Positions 16,936 to 26,025 of a stretch of DNA of 64,000 nt are shown piece by piece (positions within the stretch are counted from its first letter, which is position 1; the number at the start of each line of letters is the position of its first letter). Origin of the DNA: UBA7703 sp034926785 (GTDB lineage Bacteria > Bacillota > Clostridia > Christensenellales > CAG-138); the NCBI GenBank assembly GCA_034926785.1, contig JAYFQU010000037.1:62001-126000 (forward strand), read 5' to 3'. Under the pieces are notes generated by a model that was not told the DNA's origin, ran no database searches, and saw only the letters and a list, made by a program, of their open reading frames with translations. The translations under genes and the position numbers were made by a program.

Positions 16936-18777
16936 CTAATCGTCATGCTCCAAAACGCGCTTAAACTGCGTTTCGTAGAGTTCCTGATAAATCCCGCCTT
17001 GTTCCAGGAGTTCCTCGTGCGTCCCCTGTTCCGCAATCACGCCGTCTTTGACTACGAGAATCCGATCTGCGGCGAGGATGGTCGAGAGCCGGTGCGCAAT
17101 CACAATGCTGGTTCTGCCGTGCATGACAGCCTCCAGCGCGGTTTGAATCGCATATTCCGAGATGGAATCCAGCGAGCTTGTCGCCTCGTCCAGCACCAAA
17201 ATTTTCGGATTCTTCAACACCACACGCGCCAGCGAGATGCGTTGCTTCTCTCCGCCGCTGAGCTTGAGCCCGCGATTGCCCACCATTGCGTCGTATCCCA
17301 GTTCCTGCGAAACAATGAAGTCATGAATATTGGCAAGCTTGCATGCCCGCTCCAGTTCTTCCTGCGTTGCCTCCGGTCTGGAATAGAGCAGGTTTTCGCG
17401 TATGGTGCCATTGAACAAATATGCTTCCTGCGTCACCACGCCGATGTTGCGCCTTAAATATGTCAGATCAAACGCGCGCACATCAACCCCTGAAACCAGA
17501 ACACGCCCGCCGTCCACGTCATAGAGCCGCAGCAGCAGGTTGACGAGCGTGGATTTCCCCGAGCCGGAAGGACCGACAATCGCATAGATCTTACCGGACG
17601 GAATACAAAAGCTCACGTCCTTGATGACAGGCTCCTTCCCTTCATAGGCAAACGAAACATGTTCAAATGCGACATCCGGCGAATGCATCGCAGGCTGTTG
17701 CGGATTTTCCGGGTTTTGAATGGTGATTTCCTTATCGTAATAGTCAAAGATGCGCGTAAACAGTGCGAGTGAACGCGTAAAATCTACGCCAAGGCCAAGC
17801 AGCGTCTGGACCGGACGATAGAGGCGGTTGATCAGCGCGACCATCGCAGTAATGGTGCCGACCGTCAACGCGGAATCCGTCCTGCTGATCAGCAGCCAGC
17901 CGCCCGCAAAATAGATCAGCAGAGGGCCAAGCTGCGTGAACATGCCCATCGCCATCGTAAACCATTTCCCGCTTCTCTGCTCCTTGAGCGAAAGCCGGGT
18001 TACATCTTCGTTAACATCGACAAAGCGGTCATACTCCGTCTTCTCGCGCGTGAACAGTTTCATGAGCAGCGAGCCGGATACGCTGAGCGTCTCCGTGAGC
18101 ATCTGGTTCATTTTGTCGCGCTCGCCCTGTGCCTCGGCGAGCAATTTCCAGCGCGTCTGCCCCACGCTGCGCGTCGGCAACACAAACAGCGGAATAACCG
18201 CAACGCCAACAATCGCCATCTTCCAGTTCATCGCAAATAGCGCAATCAGCGTCGCAACCACAGTTGTAATGTTGCTGATCGACGTCGTCAGCGTGTTTGA
18301 AATCACGCTGCCTACCCCGCTGATATCGTTATCCATCCGCGTGAGGATATCGCCCTGCTTTTCCGTCGTATAGAAGGAGTGCGGCATCCGCTGCAAGTGC
18401 GAATACATCTGGTTCTTCATGTCGAATATGATTCGCTGAGAGATCCAGGAGTTGATATAGCTCTGCAGCACCGTGATCGCCTGCGACGCCGTCAAAGTCA
18501 CCAGCGCCCAGAGCAGCAACCGCAGCAGCAGCGTCATGTTCTTGCCCGTCAGCGCTTCGTCTACGATGCGCCCGGTAATGATGGAGGGCAACAGTCCGAT
18601 GACCGCCGCAATCAGGATTGCGAGCAGAACCAGTGCGAATTGAATACGATACGGTTTCAGATAGGCGAGAATGCGATATAGGAGTTGTTTCGTCAGCTTT
18701 GGGCGGTTTTTCTTTTCCTCTTCGGTCAAAAATCCGCGCGGCCCGCCACCGAGGCCCTTCCCTGCACCCATTCCCAT
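16936..18777 (-). CDS. ABC exporter, fused permease-ATPase (MsbA/multidrug type)
   Basis: 613 aa half-transporter. A Gly-rich cytosolic N-terminus precedes a six-helix exporter domain (~45-320), then an ATPase domain with Walker A GPSGSGKST (~400), signature LSGGEKQR, Walker B ILVLDEATSS and H-loop IAHRLST. It probably homodimerises to export a lipid or hydrophobic drug. All ATPase motifs are intact. It follows sdaAA by 42 bases without an obvious terminator. Confidence 0.93.
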   Translation of the reverse strand: MGMGAGKGLGGGPRGFLTEEEKKNRPKLTKQLLYRILAYLKPYRIQFALVLLAILIAAVIGLLPSIITGRIVDEALTGKNMTLLLRLLLWALVTLTASQAITVLQSYINSWISQRIIFDMKNQMYSHLQRMPHSFYTTEKQGDILTRMDNDISGVGSVISNTLTTSISNITTVVATLIALFAMNWKMAIVGVAVIPLFVLPTRSVGQTRWKLLAEAQGERDKMNQMLTETLSVSGSLLMKLFTREKTEYDRFVDVNEDVTRLSLKEQRSGKWFTMAMGMFTQLGPLLIYFAGGWLLISRTDSALTVGTITAMVALINRLYRPVQTLLGLGVDFTRSLALFTRIFDYYDKEITIQNPENPQQPAMHSPDVAFEHVSFAYEGKEPVIKDVSFCIPSGKIYAIVGPSGSGKSTLVNLLLRLYDVDGGRVLVSGVDVRAFDLTYLRRNIGVVTQEAYLFNGTIRENLLYSRPEATQEELERACKLANIHDFIVSQELGYDAMVGNRGLKLSGGEKQRISLARVVLKNPKILVLDEATSSLDSISEYAIQTALEAVMHGRTSIVIAHRLSTILAADRILVVKDGVIAEQGTHEELLEQGGIYQELYETQFKRVLEHDD

Positions 18778-18819
18778 CGTTTGCCCGCTTTCCTTGTCCC
18801 GTTTAATTGTTTTTCAGCG

Positions 18820-19713
18820 TTAGTTTCCCTGCAGACGTTTCACGCGCTGCGCAACGGCTTTTCCCGTCGGTGTGGTTGCCAGCCCTCCGCGCGCCGTCTC
18901 GCGATATTCCACACGGATATCTTTGCCGACGGCGTACATCGCGGAAACCACCTCGTCAAAGGGAATCAGGCTTGTGATCCCAGCGAGCGCCATATCGGCG
19001 CAAAGCATGGCATTCACGGCGCCAAGCGCGTTTCGCTTGATGCAGGGACATTCCACCAGTCCGGCCACAGGATCACAGATCAGCCCCATCACGTTTTTCA
19101 TCGCCATCGCCGCGGCGTCCAGCGCCTGCACCGGCGCGCCGCCGCTGATCTCCACCAGCGCCGCCGCCGTCATGGAGGCCGCAACCCCCGTCTCCGCCTG
19201 GCATCCGCCGCCCGCGCCGCTGATCGTAGCGTTTTTCGCGAAGATGAGGCCGATGGCGCCAGCCGTAAACAATCCTTCAATCAAGGTTTCGTCCGACCAA
19301 CCGCGTTGCCGTCCGCTCTCAATGAGCGCACCCGCAAGAATACCGCTTGCGCCAGCGGTCGGCGCGGCGACAATCCGTCCCATGGAGGAGTTAACCTCGA
19401 CAACCGCCATTGACGAGGCGGCCGCACGGCAGGCGGTGTAGCCAGAGAACGGATTATGTTTGCCGTATTTAAAGAGCTTCATCGCCTCGCCGCCGCTAAG
19501 CCCGCTGACGGACTCCACCTTTTCGGTCAAGCCACGCTCCACGGAGGCACGCATCACGTCGAGGTTTTTCTGCATTTCGGCGATGATCTCCTCCCGCGAT
19601 TGATCGGAGAGCTTTTCTTCCCGTCGGATCATCGCCTCGTAGATCGGAATATCGTTTTCCAGACAATAGCGGCGCAGGGATTCGCCGTTTTCAAACGCAT
19701 CGGTCAGTAGCAT
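18820..19713 (-). CDS. sdaAA: L-serine dehydratase, Fe-S type, alpha subunit
   Basis: 297 aa. It deaminates L-serine to pyruvate and ammonia using an oxygen-sensitive [4Fe-4S] cluster rather than PLP. Conserved Cys are in GAGGGCQAE, LICDPVAG and VECPCIKR. SGYTACRAAASSMAVVEVNSSMGRIVAAPTAG matches the family core. Two-gene sdaAA/sdaAB organisation is typical of Clostridia and Bacilli; sdaAB lies 14 bases upstream. Confidence 0.95.
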   Translation of the reverse strand: MLLTDAFENGESLRRYCLENDIPIYEAMIRREEKLSDQSREEIIAEMQKNLDVMRASVERGLTEKVESVSGLSGGEAMKLFKYGKHNPFSGYTACRAAASSMAVVEVNSSMGRIVAAPTAGASGILAGALIESGRQRGWSDETLIEGLFTAGAIGLIFAKNATISGAGGGCQAETGVAASMTAAALVEISGGAPVQALDAAAMAMKNVMGLICDPVAGLVECPCIKRNALGAVNAMLCADMALAGITSLIPFDEVVSAMYAVGKDIRVEYRETARGGLATTPTGKAVAQRVKRLQGN

Positions 19714-19727
19714 GTTTTCTTCTCCCC

Positions 19728-20390
19728 TTACACCACAAAGAGTTTATTGATTCCGTCGCAGAGCCGCAGGATCATGTTTTGCATATCCGGCGTCACGGGC
19801 TGATCCGTCTCGATGGTCATATAGGCGTCCTCTCCCTTGCCGTGACGAAACACGCGCATGAACGCGATGTTTACATTCAGCTGTGCGAGCACATGGGAAA
19901 CCTCTGCAATAACGCCGGGCCGATCGTTATGTTGGATGATCAGCGTTGGATACTCGCCGGAGAATTCAACCGCGAGCCCATTGATTTCAGAGACTCGAAT
20001 GTTACCGCCGCCGACGGATTCCCCCACCACATCCGTCACCTGACCGTTCGACCCGGTGATGACGATGCGCGCGGTGTTCGGATGCTTCGGCGGTTCGTCC
20101 GAGAATTCTACGGACACGGGCACGCCCTGTTCGCGCGCAACCGCGAACGCCTCCTTGATGCGGGGATCGTCCGGATCCATGCCCAAAACGCCGGCAACCA
20201 GTGCTTTGTCGGTTCCGTGTCCCTTGCCGGTCTCGGAAAACGAGCCGTAGAGCGTAAACGCCGCCTCCGACACGTCCTCCCCGGCGATCTGTCGCGCAAT
20301 ATGCGCGAGGCGAACCGCGCCCGCCGTATGAGAGCTGGAGGGGCCCGTCATGCGCGGGCCAATGATATCAAATACTGAAAAATCTTCCAT
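19728..20390 (-). CDS. sdaAB: L-serine dehydratase, Fe-S type, beta subunit with ACT domain
   Basis: 220 aa. The N-terminal serine-dehydratase beta domain starts with FDIIGPRMTGPSSSHTAGA, where the SSSHTAGA loop contacts substrate. An ACT domain follows at ~145-220 (LIIQHNDRPGVIAEVSHVLA), usually a site of serine sensing. It is the first gene of the pair and begins ~60 bases beyond the SRP RNA terminator. Confidence 0.95.
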   Translation of the reverse strand: MEDFSVFDIIGPRMTGPSSSHTAGAVRLAHIARQIAGEDVSEAAFTLYGSFSETGKGHGTDKALVAGVLGMDPDDPRIKEAFAVAREQGVPVSVEFSDEPPKHPNTARIVITGSNGQVTDVVGESVGGGNIRVSEINGLAVEFSGEYPTLIIQHNDRPGVIAEVSHVLAQLNVNIAFMRVFRHGKGEDAYMTIETDQPVTPDMQNMILRLCDGINKLFVV

Positions 20391-20450
20391 AAAACTCGCT
20401 CCATTATCACTCGAGAAATACTGTCGTCATTTAAGAAAATCGCGCCACAG

Positions 20451-20485
20451 GTAAGAAAATAGCCGGCGCGGGATATCCCGCGCCG
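20451..20485 (-). terminator. Terminator of the SRP RNA gene
   Basis: A perfect palindromic stem (20464-20485, CGGCGCGGG/CCCGCGCCG) is followed on the minus strand by CTATTTTCTTAC. It sits just past the paired 3' end of the SRP RNA. Confidence 0.75.
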
Positions 20486-20493
20486 ACCGAGAG

Positions 20494-20777
20494 GATTGCC
20501 GCGCACCCATTCTTTGACAAACACGTCTCCGGGCGATGTTCCGACAGGTTGCTCCTTTCAGGCTGCTCCGCGGCACATCGCGTTTTCCGCTGAATGCTGC
20601 TTCCGTCAGGACCTGACATGGTTCACGGCCTGCGATTGCACGGGACCCGACGCTCAACGCCCCTTATCGGGATCTGACCCCACAGACGCTTGCCGGGGAA
20701 CGGGATTTCCACCCTGCTATAGCGGATTGCAGGTACAGGGCACCGCTAACTCCCCGCTTAGCGCGGCAAACTGTTTA
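20494..20777 (-). ncRNA. ffs: Signal recognition particle RNA, large Bacillus-type (with Alu domain)
   Basis: The minus strand carries the SRP domain IV core GTCAGGTCCTGACGGAAGCA and, toward the 5' side, the Alu-domain sequence GGTGCCCTGTACCTGCAATC. The termini pair: TTGCCGCGC near 20769 with GCGCGGCAA at 20496-20504. The length of about 280 nt is that of Bacillus/Clostridium SRP RNA, not the ~110-nt 4.5S RNA of enterics. It binds Ffh and targets membrane proteins to the translocon. A promoter stands directly upstream and a terminator downstream; exact ends are estimates. Confidence 0.95.
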
Positions 20778-20784
20778 CGGATTC

Positions 20785-20813
20785 ATTGTAACATGGAACG
20801 ATTTGGAAAGCAA
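20785..20813 (-). promoter_or_regulatory. Promoter of SRP RNA gene
   Basis: TTGCTT (20808-20813), a 17-bp spacer and TACAAT (20785-20790) on the minus strand. This places the start of transcription near 20777-20778, a few bases before the 5' strand of the terminal helix. Confidence 0.65.
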
Positions 20814-20864
20814 AATCATTTTTAGGCATTCGCATGACTGCATTGTAAATAAGTTGAAACACGG

Positions 20865-21773
20865 CTATGCGCCCAGATGATCCAAAGCATATTTCGCAGA
20901 GACCCGAACCCCCCTGCGCTCATCGTTCAGCAATGGTTCGATCAGCGGAACAAGATCGGTTCTGCCCAGATGCGCCGCGACGACGCAGGCATGCTGAATG
21001 ATGCGCCCCTGCTTATTCAGATTTTTGCCAACAATTTCCAGCACCGGCTTCACGTTCCCTTTGAGTAGTTCTTCCAGCCGAAACGCCTCCGGCATCTCGT
21101 TGATCGATTCAATCTCTGCATTATAGGGGCAAATCTTCTGGCAAATTTCGCAGCCAAGGACGCAGGTGAGCGAATCCATCACCCAATCCTCCATCGGTTC
21201 GCCGCCCATATACGCCCGCGCGCACATATGAAAGTCATATCCGTTTGAATGGATTGCACCGCTCGGACAGATTTTTTCGCAGGCATGGCAGTGCTCGCAT
21301 TTCACCTCGGCAGGCGCTTGCTTAGGCGTATATTGCGCCTCCGGCAGCTGCGCCAAAACCACGCTGACCGAGTACCTGGTTCCGTATCCGGGAATATAGG
21401 TCAAGCCGTTCTTGAGCATGGTGCCGACGCCGTTTCTCGTGAGCAATTCCCGAATCGGCAGATCCGCCCGTTCGGCGCGTATCCCCTGCGCTTTCAGTTT
21501 TTTGATCACCTCGCCCGCCGCATGATAAGCCGCGTTGCTGGAGGGATAGTTGCCGGAGACCGGAATGTCATCCGTATAGGGATGATATGATTTAATCATC
21601 GTAAGCACGGCATTTGCCCAAGGTTCATCATTTTGAATATCAATCGTGAGCTCCCTTGCGGCAGAGTGCAGCGTGCCGCTCTCCAATCGCTCGGCATAAT
21701 GCACAAACGGTTCAGTCGAGAGTATGTAGCATTCCGTAAATCCGGCTGCTTTTGCTATCTGTTGAATATCCAT
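20865..21773 (-). CDS. QueG-like epoxyqueuosine reductase family protein (two [4Fe-4S] clusters)
   Basis: 302 aa from ATG 21773, preceded by GAGGTGAGGG. Two ferredoxin-type motifs, CEHCHACEKICP and CVLGCEICQKICP, lie at ~160-220, and HEAT-like repeats close the protein (~255-300). This is the architecture of QueG, which reduces epoxyqueuosine to queuosine at tRNA position 34 with a cobalamin cofactor. The segment preceding the clusters (DLPIRELLTRNGVGTMLKN) is divergent from classical QueG, so it may be a paralogous reductase. No other queuosine gene is in the window. Confidence 0.75.
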   Translation of the reverse strand: MDIQQIAKAAGFTECYILSTEPFVHYAERLESGTLHSAARELTIDIQNDEPWANAVLTMIKSYHPYTDDIPVSGNYPSSNAAYHAAGEVIKKLKAQGIRAERADLPIRELLTRNGVGTMLKNGLTYIPGYGTRYSVSVVLAQLPEAQYTPKQAPAEVKCEHCHACEKICPSGAIHSNGYDFHMCARAYMGGEPMEDWVMDSLTCVLGCEICQKICPYNAEIESINEMPEAFRLEELLKGNVKPVLEIVGKNLNKQGRIIQHACVVAAHLGRTDLVPLIEPLLNDERRGVRVSAKYALDHLGA

Positions 21774-21787
21774 AACCCTCACCTCAA

Positions 21788-21823
21788 TAAAAAATCTCAA
21801 TGCGATTATAACACATTGAGATT
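21788..21823 (-). terminator. Terminator of the V-ATPase operon
   Basis: A 10-bp stem AATCTCAATG/CATTGAGATT (21814-21823 with 21793-21802) is followed by TTTTTTATTG on the minus strand, 25 bases past the ntpD stop. Its loop contains TATAAT, part of the queG-like gene promoter. Confidence 0.88.
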
Positions 21824-21834
21824 GTATTTGTGAA
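21805..21834 (-). promoter_or_regulatory. Promoter of the QueG-like gene, nested in the V-ATPase terminator
   Basis: TTCACA (21829-21834), an 18-bp spacer and a perfect TATAAT (21805-21810) in minus-strand reading. The -10 lies in the loop of the ntpD terminator hairpin, so the two signals overlap. Start of transcription would be near 21798. Confidence 0.6.
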
Positions 21835-21847
21835 TGTCGCAGTTTTG

Positions 21848-22480
21848 TCAGGATTTTTGCTGCTGCAGCATCTCCTTGGTCTTCATCAATCGAGTGAGAT
21901 TGCCGCGCTCGTTTTCGTCCAGCTTCATCTGGATGCGGCGAATCGTCTCCGTAATCTGTGGGATCATAACGTATTCCAGCGCATTGACGCGGCGCCGCGT
22001 CTTCTCGATTTCATCCGCCAGCCTGCCGCAGGCCTTCTCGATCTCCGCGAGCCGCACCAGAAGCGGCAGCACCTCCGCAAGTAATTGCACGGATAAGTCC
22101 AAATCTGCGCTCGTGGTAGCAAAACCATAGGGATAGGTAAATCCCTCCTGTGCGGAAATTTCGATCTTTGGCACTTGAATCGAAAGCACCTGCTGCGTGC
22201 CCGCGGTGACCTCCGCCGCGCGAGCGGGATACATGAGCGCTTCTTCAATCTCCGCGCCGCTCATGGAAGCACGCGCCAGCACAAAGCTCTTCATCGCGCG
22301 GGAGAGCTTTTCCTCCACCTCGGCGCGCAACGCCTTGTTTTGTCTGGCATATTCAATGAAGCGGCGGACAAGTTCGTCCCGCTTATCCTTCATCATCTTA
22401 TGTCCGCGCACGGCAACCTTTTTTCGCTTTTTTAGATTGCTGAGCTCCATGCGGGTCGGTTTAACCTGGATCGCGGCCAT
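21848..22480 (-). CDS. ntpD: V/A-type ATPase subunit D (central stalk)
   Basis: 210 aa. Subunit D forms the rotating shaft in the A3B3 head. The family N-terminus is clear (VKPTRMELSNLKKRKKVAVRGHKMMKDKRDELVR) and the protein is two long antiparallel helices with a Gly-rich middle. It is the last gene of the operon; ATG follows the ntpB stop by three bases and a strong terminator follows. Confidence 0.96.
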   Translation of the reverse strand: MAAIQVKPTRMELSNLKKRKKVAVRGHKMMKDKRDELVRRFIEYARQNKALRAEVEEKLSRAMKSFVLARASMSGAEIEEALMYPARAAEVTAGTQQVLSIQVPKIEISAQEGFTYPYGFATTSADLDLSVQLLAEVLPLLVRLAEIEKACGRLADEIEKTRRRVNALEYVMIPQITETIRRIQMKLDENERGNLTRLMKTKEMLQQQKS

Positions 22481-22483
22481 CGG

Positions 22484-23860
22484 CTACGCCTCCTTAGGGT
22501 AGTATTTCTCGATGAATGCGTCCTTAATGCGCTTGAGCTCGGATTTTGGCAGTATGCCGAGCAGTTTCCATCCGAGATCGAGGGTTTCCTCAATCGTGCG
22601 GTTGGAATAATATCCCTGAGAGACATATTCCGCTTCAAACGCATCCGCAAACTGCGCATAGAGTTTATCCACATCGCTCAGCGCCGCGTCCCCAAGGATG
22701 ACGGCCAGTTCCTTTGCATCCTTCCCGCGCGAATAGGCGGAAAAGAGCTGATTCATTGTGTCCGCATGATCCTCGCGCGTTTTGCCCTTGCCGATGCCCT
22801 TGTCCTTGAGGCGCGAAAGCGACGGGAGAACGTTGATCGGCGGGGTCAGACCTTTGCGGTTGAGTTCGCGCGAGAGGATGATCTGCCCCTCCGTAATGTA
22901 TCCCGTAAGGTCGGGGATCGGGTGGGTTACGTCGTCCTCCGGCATGGAAAGAATTGGAATCATTGTGATGGAACCGGCGTTGTCGCGAATTCTGCCCGCG
23001 CGTTCATACATGCTCGCAAGATCGGTATAGAGATAGCCCGGATAGCCGCGGCGACCTGGCACCTCTTTTCGCGCGGCGGAAACTTCGCGCAGGGCCTCCG
23101 CGTAGTTGGTGATATCCGTAATGATGACGAGCACATGCATACCAAGCTCATAAGCCAGGTATTCCGCCGCGGTGATCGCCATACGTGGGGTTGCAATGCG
23201 CTCAATCGCCGGATCGTTCGCGAGGTTGATGAACGTTACCGTTTTTTCAATTGCGCCGGTCTTGCGAAAGTCGCTGATGAAAAAGTCGGATTCTTCAAAC
23301 GTGATGCCGACGGCGGCGAAGACGACCGCAAACTTCTCATCCGAACCAAGCACCTTTGCCTGACGCGCAATCTGCGCGGCTAGGTTTGCGTGCGGCAGAC
23401 CGGAACCGGAAAACACGGGCAATTTTTGTCCGCGAACCAGCGTATTCAGCCCGTCAATCGCGGAGATCCCCGTCTGGATAAACTCGCTCGGGTAGTCGCG
23501 CGCAGCCGGGTTCATTGGTGTGCCGTTGATATTCAGGTGCTTTTCAGGAATCAGCGCCGGCCCCTTGTCGATGGGCTTGCCCATGCCGTCGAAAATTCGT
23601 CCCAGCATATCGGGCGCAACGTCCAGCTCAATGGACTTTCCCAAAAACCGCGCCTTTGAGGTGCTGATCTGCAGACCCTGTGAACCCTCAAAAAGCTGGA
23701 CAAGGGCCTTGTCGTGGTCGATCTCGAGCACTCTGCCGCGGCGAATGGTTCCGTCGTGCTGCTGAATTTCAACGAGTTCGTCATACTTGACGCCCTCTAC
23801 CTGCTCCACGAGCATCAGCGGGCCTACAACCTCACGAATGGTTTTATATTCCTTACGCAT
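22484..23860 (-). CDS. ntpB: V/A-type ATPase subunit B (non-catalytic)
   Basis: 458 aa. It alternates with subunit A in the hexameric head. The Walker A region is replaced (SGSGLPHANLAAQIARQA), as expected for the non-catalytic subunit, while the ATPase fold (FVGAVGITFEESDFF-like AAVGITFEESDFF, and GRRGYPGYLYTDLASMYERAG) is retained. Overlaps the end of ntpA by 8 bases. Confidence 0.97.
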   Translation of the reverse strand: MRKEYKTIREVVGPLMLVEQVEGVKYDELVEIQQHDGTIRRGRVLEIDHDKALVQLFEGSQGLQISTSKARFLGKSIELDVAPDMLGRIFDGMGKPIDKGPALIPEKHLNINGTPMNPAARDYPSEFIQTGISAIDGLNTLVRGQKLPVFSGSGLPHANLAAQIARQAKVLGSDEKFAVVFAAVGITFEESDFFISDFRKTGAIEKTVTFINLANDPAIERIATPRMAITAAEYLAYELGMHVLVIITDITNYAEALREVSAARKEVPGRRGYPGYLYTDLASMYERAGRIRDNAGSITMIPILSMPEDDVTHPIPDLTGYITEGQIILSRELNRKGLTPPINVLPSLSRLKDKGIGKGKTREDHADTMNQLFSAYSRGKDAKELAVILGDAALSDVDKLYAQFADAFEAEYVSQGYYSNRTIEETLDLGWKLLGILPKSELKRIKDAFIEKYYPKEA

Positions 23861-25625
23861 GCTGTTCGCCCCCTTCCGTCAGAGCGCGGATCTGGTCGTT
23901 TAACTCCATCATAATGGCATCAAACTGCGCCTGCACATCTTGCTCCGGCACATACTTGAGACGGCCGATCTTTTCACGAACGGGAAGTTTGACCAGTTTG
24001 CTGAACGGCGCGTCCTCCTGCAAGGCGGCGAGGCTTTTCTCATAAAACACATGAATCGCCTTGAGCAGCAGATATTGCTTTTTCGGCGAGGAATAGGTGT
24101 CTATCTCGTGGAACGCGTTTTGATGCAGATAATCCTCGCGGATGCTGCGCGTGCATTCCAGCGTCAAACGGTCGCGGAAGGAAAGCGCGTCTATACCGAC
24201 CAGACGAACGATTTCGTCCAGCTCGCTTTCCTCCTGCAGCAACGCCATGGTTCTCTGCACAAGCGCTGTCCAGTCCGGCGAAACATGCTGATTGAACCAG
24301 CTTTCCAGCCGATCAAGATAAAGCGAATAGCTTTGCAGCCAATCGATCGCCGGAAAATGGCGCGCATAGGCCAGCTTGCTGCTCAACCCCCAGAAAACCT
24401 TCACAATGCGCAGCGTTGCCTGGGAAACCGGCTCGGAGATATCGCCGCCCGGAGGAGAAACCGCGCCAATGGCGGAGACGGCGCCCTCGCGTCCCTCGCT
24501 GCCGAGCGCCTTTACCGCGCCCGCGCGTTCATAAAACTCAGCAAGGCGGCTGGAGAGATACGCCGGATATCCTTCTTCGCCCGGCATTTCTTCCAGGCGG
24601 CCGCTCATCTCACGCAAAGCCTCCGCCCAGCGGGAGGTGGAATCCGCCATGATGGCAACCTTATAGCCCATGTCGCGGAAATACTCCGCAATCGTGATAC
24701 CCGTATAGATGGAAGCTTCACGCGCGGCAACCGGCATATCCGAAGTGTTGGCAATCAGCACCGTGCGCTTCATCAGCGACAGCCCCGTACGCGGATCCTT
24801 GAGCTCCGGAAACTCCATGAGCACGTCCGTCATCTCGTTTCCGCGCTCGCCGCACCCAACGTAGACGATAATATCCGCCTCCGCCCATTTTGCGAGCTGG
24901 TGTTGGACGACCGTCTTGCCGCTGCCGAACGGGCCGGGGACGGCGGCCGTCCCGCCCTTCGCAATTGGGAAGAGCGTATCAACCACGCGCTGACCGGTGA
25001 TCATCGGCTCGGTCGGCGCGACTTTTTCCGCATAAGGACGGCCCTTTCGAACCGGCCATTTTTGAAGCATCGGCAGCTCGACAACGGAGCCGTCGCTCCT
25101 CTCAATTTTCGCAATCGGGGTGACGATGTTCGCCTCACCCTCAAAGATCCAGACGAGCTTGCCGGAAATCTGCGGCGGAACCATCACGCGGTGGAACACC
25201 GCTTCGGTTTCCTGCACCGTGCCGAGGATATCGCCGCCCGTAAGCTGGTCGCCAATCTTTGCAGCGGGTGTAAAAGCCCAGAGTTTCTCGTGGTTGAGCG
25301 GGTCCACCATGATGCCGCGCGTGATGCGGTCCCCCGCGCGTTCGCGAATCAGGTTCAGCGGGCGCTGAATACCGTCATAAATAGACTCGATCAGCCCCGG
25401 CGCGAGCTCAACCGAAAGCGGCGCACCGGTGGTCTCCACCGGTTCGCCCGGGCCAATTCCGCCCGTCTCTTCATAAACCTGTATGGACGCCTGATCGCCG
25501 CGCAGTTCGATGACTTCGCCGATCAGATGTTTTTCGGAAACGCGGACGACGTCATACATCTGCACATCCGCCATGCCGGCGGCTACGATGAGAGGCCCCG
25601 AAACCTTGATGATCGTTCCTTGCAT
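23853..25625 (-). CDS. ntpA: V/A-type ATPase catalytic subunit A
   Basis: 590 aa, full length. N-terminal beta barrel, then the non-homologous insert typical of A subunits, then the nucleotide-binding core with P-loop GPFGSGKTVVQHQ (~232) and the catalytic Glu in GCGERGNEM. It hydrolyses or makes ATP coupled to ion flow. There is an 81-base gap to ntpF, the largest in this operon, with no terminator or extra promoter that I recognise. Confidence 0.98.
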   Translation of the reverse strand: MQGTIIKVSGPLIVAAGMADVQMYDVVRVSEKHLIGEVIELRGDQASIQVYEETGGIGPGEPVETTGAPLSVELAPGLIESIYDGIQRPLNLIRERAGDRITRGIMVDPLNHEKLWAFTPAAKIGDQLTGGDILGTVQETEAVFHRVMVPPQISGKLVWIFEGEANIVTPIAKIERSDGSVVELPMLQKWPVRKGRPYAEKVAPTEPMITGQRVVDTLFPIAKGGTAAVPGPFGSGKTVVQHQLAKWAEADIIVYVGCGERGNEMTDVLMEFPELKDPRTGLSLMKRTVLIANTSDMPVAAREASIYTGITIAEYFRDMGYKVAIMADSTSRWAEALREMSGRLEEMPGEEGYPAYLSSRLAEFYERAGAVKALGSEGREGAVSAIGAVSPPGGDISEPVSQATLRIVKVFWGLSSKLAYARHFPAIDWLQSYSLYLDRLESWFNQHVSPDWTALVQRTMALLQEESELDEIVRLVGIDALSFRDRLTLECTRSIREDYLHQNAFHEIDTYSSPKKQYLLLKAIHVFYEKSLAALQEDAPFSKLVKLPVREKIGRLKYVPEQDVQAQFDAIMMELNDQIRALTEGGEQHA

Positions 25626-25707
25626 GCTGTTTGCCCTTTCGAAATCGTAAAGTTACTTACGGTTATCTTCTGCGCCCGATCGAACCAATCAAAAAGCGCT
25701 TTGTTTA

Positions 25708-26025
25708 TCAGGAATTGGCGAGGATGTCCATGCCAACCGCTTTTTCGACATTTTGGCGAAGCGTCTTTTCCCCGATGCCCAGCGAGCCTTGATTGTCCGG
25801 AATTGGTATGATTGCCGGATACGGCTGCCCCTGAAACTCCGCAATGGTCTCCGCGCAGGCGGAAAACAGTTTTTCCGTTACAAACACCGCGGCATACCCT
25901 TCGCGTGCGAGGCGGTGCAGCGTACGGTTTGCACGCGCGCCGTCATCCTCGAAATATACATCCAGTCCAACCGCCTTAAAGAGCAGGACGGAATCCCGAT
26001 CTCCAATGACGCCAATCTTAGCCAT
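25708..26025 (-). CDS. ntpF: V/A-type ATPase subunit F
   Basis: 105 aa. Small Rossmann-like central-stalk subunit beginning MAKIGVIGDRDSVLLFKAVG, a characteristic F-subunit start. It binds subunit D and can modulate activity. ATG overlaps the ntpC end by 8 bases. Confidence 0.94.
   Translation of the reverse strand: MAKIGVIGDRDSVLLFKAVGLDVYFEDDGARANRTLHRLAREGYAAVFVTEKLFSACAETIAEFQGQPYPAIIPIPDNQGSLGIGEKTLRQNVEKAVGMDILANS

Noticed and set aside
25626..25707. Gap in the V-ATPase operon between ntpF and ntpA, considered for a missing subunit or frameshift
   Set aside because: All nine expected subunits are present and both neighbours are full length; the gap holds no ORF.
23940..25811. Long plus-strand open frame (over 600 codons) opposite ntpA
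   Set aside because: It mirrors a certain gene; long antisense frames arise from the codon bias of GC-rich genes, and the translation (rich in Arg, His, Leu) resembles no family.
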